Source: Agrocybe praecox | Taxonomy: Eukaryota > Basidiomycota > Agaricomycetes > Agaricales > Agrocybaceae | Assembly (NCBI GenBank): GCA_964017145.1 | Contig: OZ024852.1 | Location: 745,945 to 809,944 of the forward strand | Reading direction: 5' to 3' | Length of the DNA: 64,000 nucleotides | Notes under the pieces: generated by a model | Databases searched by the model: none | Seen by the model: only the letters and a program-made list of their open reading frames with translations | Told to the model about the DNA's origin: nothing | Shown: positions 22,700 through 31,824 of the stretch, piece after piece | Layout: every line of letters begins with the position of its first letter | Position numbering within the stretch: position 1 is the stretch's first letter | Position numbers and translations under genes: made by a program

Positions 22700-23713
22700 C
22701 TAGTTAGCTTCAAGGCAAGCTTGGAACATTGGTTCATGTCGGGTATTCCAAGGTGGCGAGGGAATCTGTGACAGATATCTGCTGCCAAAAGAATAAAATA
22801 TTGGAGGGTCAATGAACTCGTCGTCACGAATATCTAGTGATTCATTTGAGCGGCATTCTATCACACATTCCCACATGAACTCCAAATATGTGATCCAATC
22901 TGCATAGAGAGCAGAGTAATCATCTGGGTCGTCTCCGTCAATGTCATCGAAGGTCGAAAAAACTCCCACTCTAAACTGGGACCCGTCCTCATCTGCGACA
23001 TAAACGCGACCAAAAATGTTCGGTTCGTCCCTCTCGAAAATCAACCACATTGTCGTGGAGTAGGCTCTCCAGATAAGAAGAGCTGGGATGAACTTTACTT
23101 GAGGCGTACGATTTCTGTATACTGTGGCAAGAAGCCGTGGTGAGCTGTTGTTCCATCCCAGCCAATTAGTTCCGTCGCCTTTATCGCCAGACCAGGTCTT
23201 TATATATACGTGTGGTAAGCCTGGCCATGAACATCCGATAGCCATACGCGCCGGCCATTCAAGTATCCACAGACGAAACTCTTCAGGAATCGCAGGATAC
23301 TGGGACAATAGAGCGTCTATGTAGGCCCTGCGGTCAAAGTATTGCAGATTGTCGATCGTCCATTGGCGTGTCTCGGGAAAGCAAGGGGTGTTGAGCATGC
23401 GGTGGAATAGATCGAATAGTTTGCGCCGAATTGGGTGGATATTGGCAAGTGGGAGTAGGTGTTTCCATTCTCTACATACTCCATGAGAGATTATGTAGGG
23501 TTTGAGCTCCATATGCGAGAAAATGTGAAGTAGGAGTTCGTTTGGTATCTGGTGTATTTCGTATTTTGGCAGCAAATCCTGAGAAAAATCCACCGTGACG
23601 GCTGCAGGTACTGGTTTTCGAGGGTCGGAGTTACCAAATATGAGACCGTAAACATAGTTGTAAAGCACCCCCACGTTTCGCAGTGCGGTTTTGACAGAGA
23701 GCGTTTGACCCAT
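22700..23713 (-). CDS. F-box protein, full-length copy
   Basis: A single exon of 337 residues from ATG 23713-23711 (MGQTLSVKTALRNVGVLYNY). The F-box is at about residues 53-95 (YEIHQIPNELLLHIFSHMEL ... VCREWKHLLPLANIHPIRR). The rest is a Trp-rich domain (DNLQYFDRRAYIDALLSQYP, ILEWPARMAI, GDGTNWLGWNN, IPALLIWRAYSTTMWLIFE, ADWITYLEFMWECV) shared only with the neighbouring copy. It probably acts as a substrate receptor of an SCF ubiquitin ligase; the substrate domain is unrecognised. The duplication includes about 50 bp of 3' flank (CCAATAAGG...GGTAGGACAAA). Confidence 0.85.
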   Translation of the reverse strand: MGQTLSVKTALRNVGVLYNYVYGLIFGNSDPRKPVPAAVTVDFSQDLLPKYEIHQIPNELLLHIFSHMELKPYIISHGVCREWKHLLPLANIHPIRRKLFDLFHRMLNTPCFPETRQWTIDNLQYFDRRAYIDALLSQYPAIPEEFRLWILEWPARMAIGCSWPGLPHVYIKTWSGDKGDGTNWLGWNNSSPRLLATVYRNRTPQVKFIPALLIWRAYSTTMWLIFERDEPNIFGRVYVADEDGSQFRVGVFSTFDDIDGDDPDDYSALYADWITYLEFMWECVIECRSNESLDIRDDEFIDPPIFYSFGSRYLSQIPSPPWNTRHEPMFQACLEAN

Positions 23714-24185
23714 TTTGCGTGATATAAAATCGTGGAGCACGCGCAGAGAGGGTAGCGTCAGCGGGGTAGGATGGGTATGGTGGTACCTTTCGCGCCTGAA
23801 ATGACCAGAAAATGTTCGCTTTGGCAAGATTCAGTTGGCTGATAGCCTGGTACCTAGGGCGATCCAGTCAAATTGCTGCATCGTGGCGTAGCACGTAACG
23901 CGAGGTATGTAACGCGTCCGCGTCATCTTGAGCTATGCATGTGACCTTGAGACAATCCCGAAGGGATTATTTTCGACCGACTTTGCTTATGGAAACAATT
24001 GTTGTCCAATTGTGATAGCTTGAGATTATGAAATGGATAATGTAGTGCTCATTTTTTTACTGTCAGTGTATACACGCGCATCTGTATATACATATTCCAA
24101 TGTGCGCGTGAGTTTGAAATATCTAAATCAGACTCATAACGCACGGTATCATCGTCGTGGGCATGCCAGGGTTAATACTAAATAT

Positions 24186-24528
24186 TAGGCTGCGGGCAGT
24201 ATGCTCAGGGTGCTGTTAACCTCATCATTAGGACGGTCCACCGCGCATAAGTAGTATCTATTCTGAAAAGTATACAAATCGAGGTCACGAATCAGTAAAA
24301 ACATATAGCTAACTTGATCACCAGGTAGTTGATAAATTTAGCCTAACTACTAGGACCTCGAACAGGTCCGATGACCCCTTATATTGCGGAGAACTCACAT
24401 TCCGCTAGGAATACGTCAGTATACACTGGTCACTCGTCAAGTGTAGAAAATCCGCTGATGTTTTGCCAGGTTTCGAACTTTTTTGGCGGGTCAAACGGAA
24501 AGCCTCCTGTTAACCGAATTCTCGGCAT
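24186..24528 (-). pseudogene. Small spliced gene or its remnant, unrecognised
   Basis: The minus strand has ATG 24528-24526 opening MPRIRLTGGFPFDPPKKFET and continuing to FSTLDE before a stop. Further down, a TTTTCAG acceptor precedes NRYYLCAVDRPNDEVNSTLS and a stop at 24188-24186. A middle piece reading KFINYL with a GTGATC donor joins the last exon in frame. The first and middle parts could not be joined in frame with normal introns, so it may be degenerate. I do not recognise the family. Confidence 0.3.
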
Positions 24529-25037
24529 GGCCACTGATGTTTATTAAAATTAGGTATGTTTCAATATATCCTTCTGGCTTATCATTGTCAGAAAATTTGC
24601 TAAGCTGTGATTAGAGTCCAAATGCGAGTACCTCGTTACGATTCACGAAGGGGACGGACGCGTTAAAGCCACGTGCTGGCTGCATCGGTTTCCCACGATT
24701 ACCTCGTTTTTCATACCCCTCTGCTCGACGTTCTCCGTTCTCCTCCCTCTGCCTCCCTCTCTGACCTCTCACACGGATCTTCGACCTTCAACTAGGCCCA
24801 ACGCGGATGTAGCCGAAACTCGAGCAGCCAACGCTCTCGGTGCTCAGACACAATTGTCTTCGGTTCTTTTCTGAAGTCCAACGGTCAAGAAGCTGTATTT
24901 GGAGCATTATCCGAAGAATACTATACTGAAGCTTTGAAGCTTTGAAGAGGGATCTCCTTCCGTCACTGCGCCATGTCTCATCCTCCGTAATCTCAATCAT
25001 TCGACAATCTCAACTTACCCCGCTTTTCTGCCAGCGA

Positions 25038-26345
25038 CCTCGCCAAGTGTGTTCCCGCGATCAAACATTCAAGCTCGTCTCAAACGTTGTTCGGAGAAAT
25101 CTCATCTGAAACCCTTTTGCATTTGGCTCTATATATCAAAACCGAAGATGGGCGATCATCATACACCGACCCCAATAGACGACGTATATTCACCTTCGGC
25201 GAACTTTGCAGGACTGGATGTCCAATATTCGGGTGCCCCTATCTCCGCCTCCACCGCTGAAGGGCTGATGCGAGAAGCTCGTGAATCACCGAACCTGTCC
25301 TCGCTTTCTTGTTTCGCCCCTCCTCGTCAAGAAAGACTGGAACTCGAACCATCGACTGGTTCGAATTCCTAAATCTTAGCGCTTTCCGTGCCTCGATCTG
25401 TGTTTCATCCAGAAACATCCTTTTTCCTTGAGGACGCCTACTCTTGGTCACCGTACCGCTCACAATTTTGTGGATGCCTCTCTTACGTGCAAGTTCAAGC
25501 AGCTCCGGGCCACCGAAGAGCCACCCAAGACATCTCAAAAGAAAGAGCCTTTTTTTTTTTTTTTGGCGAACATCGTCTACGTTCTTCAAGAATCCAGGTA
25601 TCCACGATCGCTGGATATCACCCTCGGTGTCAAATCTTTTAGAAGGCGCGCATCGATGACTGCAAGAGAGAGATCCTCTGATTGAGCATAGACCGGTTCA
25701 ATTATGAGAACCTCGCCAAGGTGTCTTCTCGCGATCAAACATTCAAGCTCGTCCCAAACGTTGTTCGGAGAAGTCTCATTTGGAACCCTTTTGCATTTGG
25801 TTCTATAAATCAAAACTGAAGATGGGCGCATGTTATGCACACGATGTATCTGCCATTTCAGAGACTTTTACAAGACTGAATGTGCATATTCGAGCGCCTT
25901 TACCTCACACTGCGCTCAAGCCTTTCAGCTGAACACACAACACCCTAGCGCAGATGAAGTAGGAAACCCTTAGGATCCCTGGCTCTTTGCCCTCGTTTTA
26001 TTGGTCATCGCTTGAAAGATAGACTGGTTTCGCCTAGGAAAAGAAGACACTAAATTCGCATTGTCCCTCTACACCCTTTCACTCCTTGTGAACGCGTAGC
26101 CTTGGTCTTCCTATCGCTCGCGACTTTGCGGATGCGTATTCTTTTGATATTTTGCTGGAGTTCAAAGCCGTCAAGGCACCTGAGGCCTCAACGTTCGCCC
26201 TCAAGCTCTCTTTTGTCCGAAGATCATTTCCATTCCAAGAAACTCCGCTATGCTCTATTGTTGGAGAATACTTTCAAACTTCAATTTACATACCTTTGGA
26301 AGAGAAGAGATATATCGATGATTGCGAGAGATACCTTGAATTGTG
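25038..26345. repeat. Two diverged tandem copies, about 673-bp period
   Basis: Unit 1 begins at 25038 and unit 2 at 25711, both with CCTCGCCAAG...CGCGATCAAACATTCAAGCTCGTC, then ACGTTGTTCGGAGAA, CCCTTTTGCATTTGG and AAGATGGGCG. Similarity continues weakly to the ends (CTTGGTC..CCGTACCGCTC versus CTTCCTATCGCTC). Short open frames (FVDASLTCKFKQL in unit 1, FADAYSFDILLEFKAVKAPE in unit 2) may descend from one coding segment. Unit 1 also has a T15-type homopolymer near 25550. Confidence 0.65.
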
Positions 26346-26419
26346 ACTACTTTTTCGTGCCAAGCAAAAATATTCAAATCTACCTTTCATACAGTGTACC
26401 CATTCCTCCCAATGCTTAA

Positions 26420-28240
26420 CGTTTCTGTTTGATAAAATTCCATACATCCCTGAATAACAATCTATTGTCTCCATCGTATCACTGGTCTGAGTTACACTGG
26501 TTGTTCTGTCACCGCGCTTCGTTTCGTATTGAAACAAAGTACGCCCGTCTGTTTCTTCACATGTGATATCACAAATCAGCCTGGTAATACGTCGAGCCTT
26601 GGTAAACGTCAGCTTGACAAATACCATGTTCACTTTCTTCCATCCCATCGATATCGTAGAACATAATTTCCGGTTCCGTTTGTCCTTGAACATCAAATTA
26701 TTGTTTCCGCAAGTCAGACGGCTCTCGGGTTGTCTTTATCGTCCAATTAAAATCCGAAACGAATACACGGAGCCTCGTGTAAGCTGTGTAGATTGTCGAA
26801 TCTCCCGCCGTTCAAGTTTTTCTTGTTCTTTTTTCCTTTTCCAAAGGACACTGCCTTGCTACTCGGATTTCCGAGGGACAAAAAACTTTTTTTGTTGACA
26901 GGTAGAGCTGAAAAATCGGTGATTACTATTTCTCCGGAAATCCCTATCCATCTCATCAGTTATGTTTTTTCCCTCTTAGAAGCACAAATTTTTCCATCGG
27001 AATGCCGCGACGACAACAAAAAGAATTCCACGGCCGACTGACGAGGCTATTATGTTTTTGAACCGATGTCCCCCATTTCTTCGCAGTTTGATGGATTTGG
27101 AATATTCATCATGCAAAAATCTCCATCATTTACGTCATAAAAACTGATAATCTTATTCAACGGTTTCTAAATTTGTATATTTCAGAACTCGAGTTAGTAT
27201 AGCATGCTAATTATCCATGTAAATCTGCCCTGTCCAGAATTCACATATTCGAATCTCCTCACTCAGGACTATCTTCGAACTTTCTGGGTGTGGCGCGCCA
27301 TATCGATCTCCTCCGCATGGTTCATGTGAGTCTCTGTCGCCGGGTGCAGTGTCAGATTCTTCCCTCTCTTTGTTCTTAGTCGCCTATGTCGTCCCACGGC
27401 TGATTTATAGGCATGCTTGTGTGCAGAAAGAATGGCTTCTGACGTATCTTTTGATCTCTGCTCTTTGATGTGCTCAGCTCTTGACGCCATAGATTCCGAA
27501 AGGGAGGAGGTACTTGTGTCATGAGACATCAACGAGGCGTTGAAGGAATACAATAAAAACACAATGCCTCGGAAAAATATGGAGTAAGAACAATGTACTG
27601 AAGTAAAATCATCGAAGACAATGATTATCATCCGATAGTGTGTGAGTGGTCAGCAATTGCTTGCGTTTGCGCCCTTACTGCGTGTTTGCTGATTGACAGC
27701 GGGTGTCATTAGATAAAAGATAGGATGGTGTAGATGACCCACTGGAATGGCTTAAACTTCTGTTTTTTGTGTGCACTGCAGCAGATGGATCTGGGTGATT
27801 TCATGACGCCTCGTGGTTTGACTTATGATACTTCCCACGAAAGTGTGAGTCATTCCCAGCGCCTCGTGAGAACGATATAATGACCCTGTCCCATTAATTT
27901 GAATCAAGTATGGAACTGCCTTGAGTTCCGTGCCTGTGAAAGAGTGTGAGGCAAAATGTAGCAATAACATGAACCAGGCTTTAGAAGCATCACTAGTACG
28001 AATTGCAAGATGTTGAGTTGACGGTCGGTAACATTAAGTCCTCTCATTCCACTAACGGAAATTCACATTCTTCTTTTTTTCTTTTCCGTTTGAGGAAAGA
28101 GACCTTTTCTACACAACTTTGATGTATGGATCGAAATCCGAAAGTGATAAGCTACATCGGTAAAGAAGAGTGGCGTGAGCAGAATATTTAGTAAAATGTG
28201 TCTGCCAATTGCGCATAATTTATCTTACTTTTCGCACCGA
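26420..28240. other. Intergenic, no well-supported gene
   Basis: Open frames on both strands (for example a 136-codon minus frame 26696-26286) lack start context, introns and family resemblance. The only item kept is the small charged frame at 27269-27529. Confidence 0.35.
27269..27529 (-). CDS. Small charged ORF, hypothetical
   Basis: ATG 27529-27527 opens an 86-residue frame (MSHDTSTSSLSESMASRAEH), rich in Lys, Arg, His and Glu, ending HTQKVRR. It has no membrane segment or known motif. Composition looks protein-like, but length and lack of relatives in the window make it weak. Confidence 0.25.
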   Translation of the reverse strand: MSHDTSTSSLSESMASRAEHIKEQRSKDTSEAILSAHKHAYKSAVGRHRRLRTKRGKNLTLHPATETHMNHAEEIDMARHTQKVRR

Positions 28241-28327
28241 GAACAATATAAATAGGGGGTGGTTTTTCTTCTTACTCCAGACTAAATAACGCAGCCCAAG
28301 CTTTTACTCACTGCTTTCACTACTTGA

Positions 28328-29230
28328 ATGACTTCTACCACCGACACCACAGTTGCACCTCTAAACGTACGTTCTTATGATCTCTCCGTTGCCTTGTGTT
28401 CATGAACATTCAGAATAACGACTATGTTCGACTGAGACCTGGAGTTTCCATCTCTGGCAAAAAATTCAAACCCCAAGACCAGGTCCCGGGAAGCGGTCAA
28501 ACAGTATACCCCTCTGAGGGTGCTCAACATACTGTTCAAGCATCAGATGGCCTCCTACTCAAGGTGAAGAGTCAATCAAGGCCTATAAGGTACTCTGTGA
28601 GTATCAGTAAAGCCGTTGTCGTTCATCTATACCTTTGTGCTTATAGCGCTCTAGGACTTTGGGTTAAACCCAGCAACTTCAGAACCAGTCAAGTATAGAC
28701 TTGAGTGTGTTCTGAACCAAGTCTGCCTCAGCAAGTGGGACTACGTTAGTCCTCCTTCCCCGGGTCACATCTGTCACTCGCAGCTTCGTGCGTTCCAAGG
28801 AGTGAGTACCAACATATTCACAGTAAGTCGTTCTTAGTATGCCAATATTATATATGCCAATCTAAATATTTTCTTTCCAGAGTGGCACCCATGTCATTTA
28901 TATGTCCAGTCGACCATACAATTTCTCAGTCGGAGGTAGTTCTTACACAGTCTCCCAAGGGGATAAATTGCGCATCCATGGCGTGCCAGCTACTGGCCCT
29001 ATAAGTGTAAGCGAGCAAGAAATGTTCTATATATATCATAGTCACATAATTCTAACTATCTAAATATCGCACAGGGAAATCCATTACCAGAGGGATCGAA
29101 GCCGGAAAAGGCTTGGTACAAATTTCGCATGATAAAAACTGTCAACACAAATTATGGGTGGGTTGCTGACTCCGAGGGATTGGTGGTTCGGGAACAGATT
29201 GTTGGCCCTCTTCGAGGCCCTACTATCTAA
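28328..29230 (+). CDS. Five-exon cytosolic protein of unknown family
   Basis: A TATA box (TATAAATA, about 28248) precedes ATG 28328. Exons run MTSTTDTTVAPLN; NNDYVRLRPGVSISGKKFKP to RYS; DFGLNPATSEPVKYRLECVL to NIFT; SGTHVIYMSSRPYNFSVGGS to GPIS; GNPLPEGSKPEKAWYKFRMI to GPLRGPTI. All junctions use GT...AG introns of about 45-75 nt and keep frame; the third acceptor is CTCTAG at about 28650. The product is about 230 residues with no signal peptide or membrane segment, many Ser/Gly/Thr and predicted beta character, perhaps a beta-barrel or trefoil-like fold, which is only a guess. No function assigned. Confidence 0.65.
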
Positions 29231-30025
29231 AGTTAAGCATTATTATAGTCAAGCGCGATTAAGTCTGTTATATGTTTTTGCTCAATCTTAACTTTGCTCG
29301 TTTTGTATCGATTATATGCTTTTTGGGACCAAACTTGATGTAAGGGCCATCGTGACACGTGGCACGTACAAGTATTTTACGCCTTTATGAACATTGAAAT
29401 AAAGATTTACAGTATGAATCAATTTATCTGACCTTGCGATCATTGAAGCGTGATTTTCAAGCCAGGTATATTTCTACCCTCGCTGGTATTTTGTACTAGG
29501 ACTCTTTTTGCATGGAAATTCCAAAGATGGCAGGAAATTGAATGAGGGGCAAACTTGAGAAATTATGGTGCGCCGTTTGCACCTAAACTAGTCCGCCCCC
29601 GATCATAGCGCCGAAATTCTTCAGATTTGCTTATATTTTTCACCGTCGGGTCACTTGCGGGGGAACTTGATTTCAAGCTACCAGTGGCGGGGGCGGCCCA
29701 TGTATAACATATATAGCATTGCAGTACGCAATCTGACATGGCCTCCTAGGCATACACAAGCAACGATTAATGACTATTGAATGACTAGGCACTGCGTCTA
29801 GGCGGACTATCGTTTAACGAACCATATTTTCTCCATCGAGCAGACGCGGAGATCGAATGAGATGCCCTCTTTTGGCCCTCGATGGGTATAATAATCACGT
29901 GCATAATTCACCCCGAACATGACACGTTGAACGAAGTTACAGGTCTAGCCTTCCACTACTTAGAACTTCTCATTCGCACAGCATTCACCTTCGTCGCTCT
30001 ACATTTGAAGAAAGTATCTCCAACT
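29231..30025. other. Intergenic, no supported gene
   Basis: A GC-rich pair of segments (GTCCGCCCCCGATC near 29590 and GGGGGCGGCCCATG near 29690) stands out in AT-rich DNA. From about 29940 the sequence matches the 5' flank of the kinase copy at 16344 (CGTCGCTCTACATTTGAAG). Confidence 0.35.
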
Positions 30026-31588
30026 ATGGTGAGCGATAGCCTTTCTTCATACAGAGCAATCTTATGAAATCTGGATCAAGCCTTGTGCAGAATTAACGAT
30101 AGATTTTCCGTTCGAACGAGGCGACAACACCAGAAAACATTATAAAGACAGAGTAACTTTCTGGGAATCCGCGACAACGATTCAATGGTTCAGCAGTCGT
30201 GGATACACATTGTACGAGAGACTATATGATGACTCTGATGGATGTTTCTCCACCGTACCAAAATTGCCTCTGCCAGAAAGCGGAGATGGGGAGTATCCAT
30301 ATGGGATATACGACAGCAACGAAGTGCCCGACCGGTTTAGTTCCCCACTTCATGCGGATGATACCGAAGGAAAAGTTGTGTTTGCTCAAGATCCACAAAA
30401 CCGACACGTAGCTATCAAACTCGTACGCGCCAATACGGATGAGCATCGTATCCTGGAGTTTTTGAGGCAACAGCCAGTCGAGATTCTCAAGGAAAACTGC
30501 GTCATTCCAGTCCTAGATATTATTCCGATTGATGGCTTCTGCTTTGCTGTAATGCCCAGGTAATTCATTTCGTCCTGTTACGCTGTCGTGGTTTCATGAA
30601 CAATCATCAGATGGGGGATATACGTCAATGACCCTATGTTTCAGACGATGCGCGAGGTCCTTCGTATGATGCACGCGATGCTTAAAGTCAGTGATATCCA
30701 TTTCAAAACCGAGTTGTCTGGTGTAGTAACTGCCTTTCCTGAAGGGCCTGAATTTTCTTCATCAGCATAATATCGTTCATGGAGTAAGCTCCCTGTAATA
30801 CATAACCTTGCCTATACTCATTCAATTTTTGCAGGATATTAGCATAAAGAATTTTCTGACGGACGACTTTGGAGATTTCATGGTTCGAGACAATCCTTTT
30901 AGAGAACACCGACGGGCTTCAGGACTCGCGCTATACGCAATATACGATTTCGACTACTCCATGAAGCTTCCCGCAGACGTAAATCGTAACGAGTACTGGA
31001 TCTCCAATGAACACGCTTGGGGAACCTTCAATGTTACCATGGATTATGCGCAGGGAGAGTGTACCTATAATCCATTTATCACAGATGTGGGAACGTTGGG
31101 CGTGCTATTTTCAAACTATTTCCAGGTAAACATAATATTATAGACGCCTTGCATTAGTCATTCTAACCAAATTTCAGTACCTCATTCCGGCACTGCCTAT
31201 ATTGGCTCCCTTTCTAGACAAACTCACGACGCATCGGCTCAACGAACGGTTCACGACCTCCGAAGCTCTCTCATTTTTTGAAAAATTCCATTCTCAATTG
31301 ACCGAAGAGGAGTTATCGCAGACGATCTGGGAGCCGAACCACTACACAGACGATGTGCGCTACCATCTATATAACAGATGGGCTGCTATTCCTCCCGAGT
31401 TCGCTGAAAAGTGGGCACACTACAGGGAGCCACCTTTGTCCTGGAAAATGAGACTACTACGTAAGGCTTGCAGTTATACTTTCATCTTGCGTAGTGTGAT
31501 TCGAGTTCGTCGGTGTATTGTGTGGATATCCAACGTTGGACTAGCAATCTCGTCATATTTCACCGCCGGTAAGAAGATAACCCTATGA
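30026..31588 (+). CDS. Protein kinase-like protein, best-preserved copy
   Basis: Exons 30057-30559, 30611-30686, 30745-30783, 30835-31125 and 31178-31588 join in frame with the proposed ATG at 30026-30028, for about 440 residues. Features in order: WFSSRGYTLYERLYDD; PLPESGDGEYPYGIYD; HVAIKLV with the candidate ATP-binding Lys; a hinge VMPRWG; HGDISIKNFL split by an intron between HG and D; YDFDYSMKLP in place of DFG; EHAWGTFNVTMDY; the C-lobe LTTHRLNERFTTSEALSFFE; and a basic C-terminus. The implied first intron (30029-30056, 28 nt) is shorter than expected, so the true start may differ. The family resembles Agaricomycete kinase-like proteins with HGD loops; activity and substrate are unknown. 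Confidence 0.8.
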
Positions 31589-31824
31589 TGGCCTTGAAAC
31601 AGACTGCTTTTATCTACTTCGTACTTCCAAGTTCTAGCCTAAATACCATCTATTCCATTTGTCACCTTTAGCTACTAATCGTATGCCAGTAAATACATAA
31701 ACCACCGTACATGTTGCGTACATGGCGTAAGTAGACATGGATAGCTCAAACGAATACTCACGACCAGCCGAAGATTCGGCAAGGATGACTCCGGAAATGG
31801 CATGACAGTGAAACAGTTGTGTCT

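Noticed and set aside
26286..26696. 136-codon minus-strand frame
   Set aside because: No ATG context, introns or similarity; it overlaps an equally open plus-strand frame.
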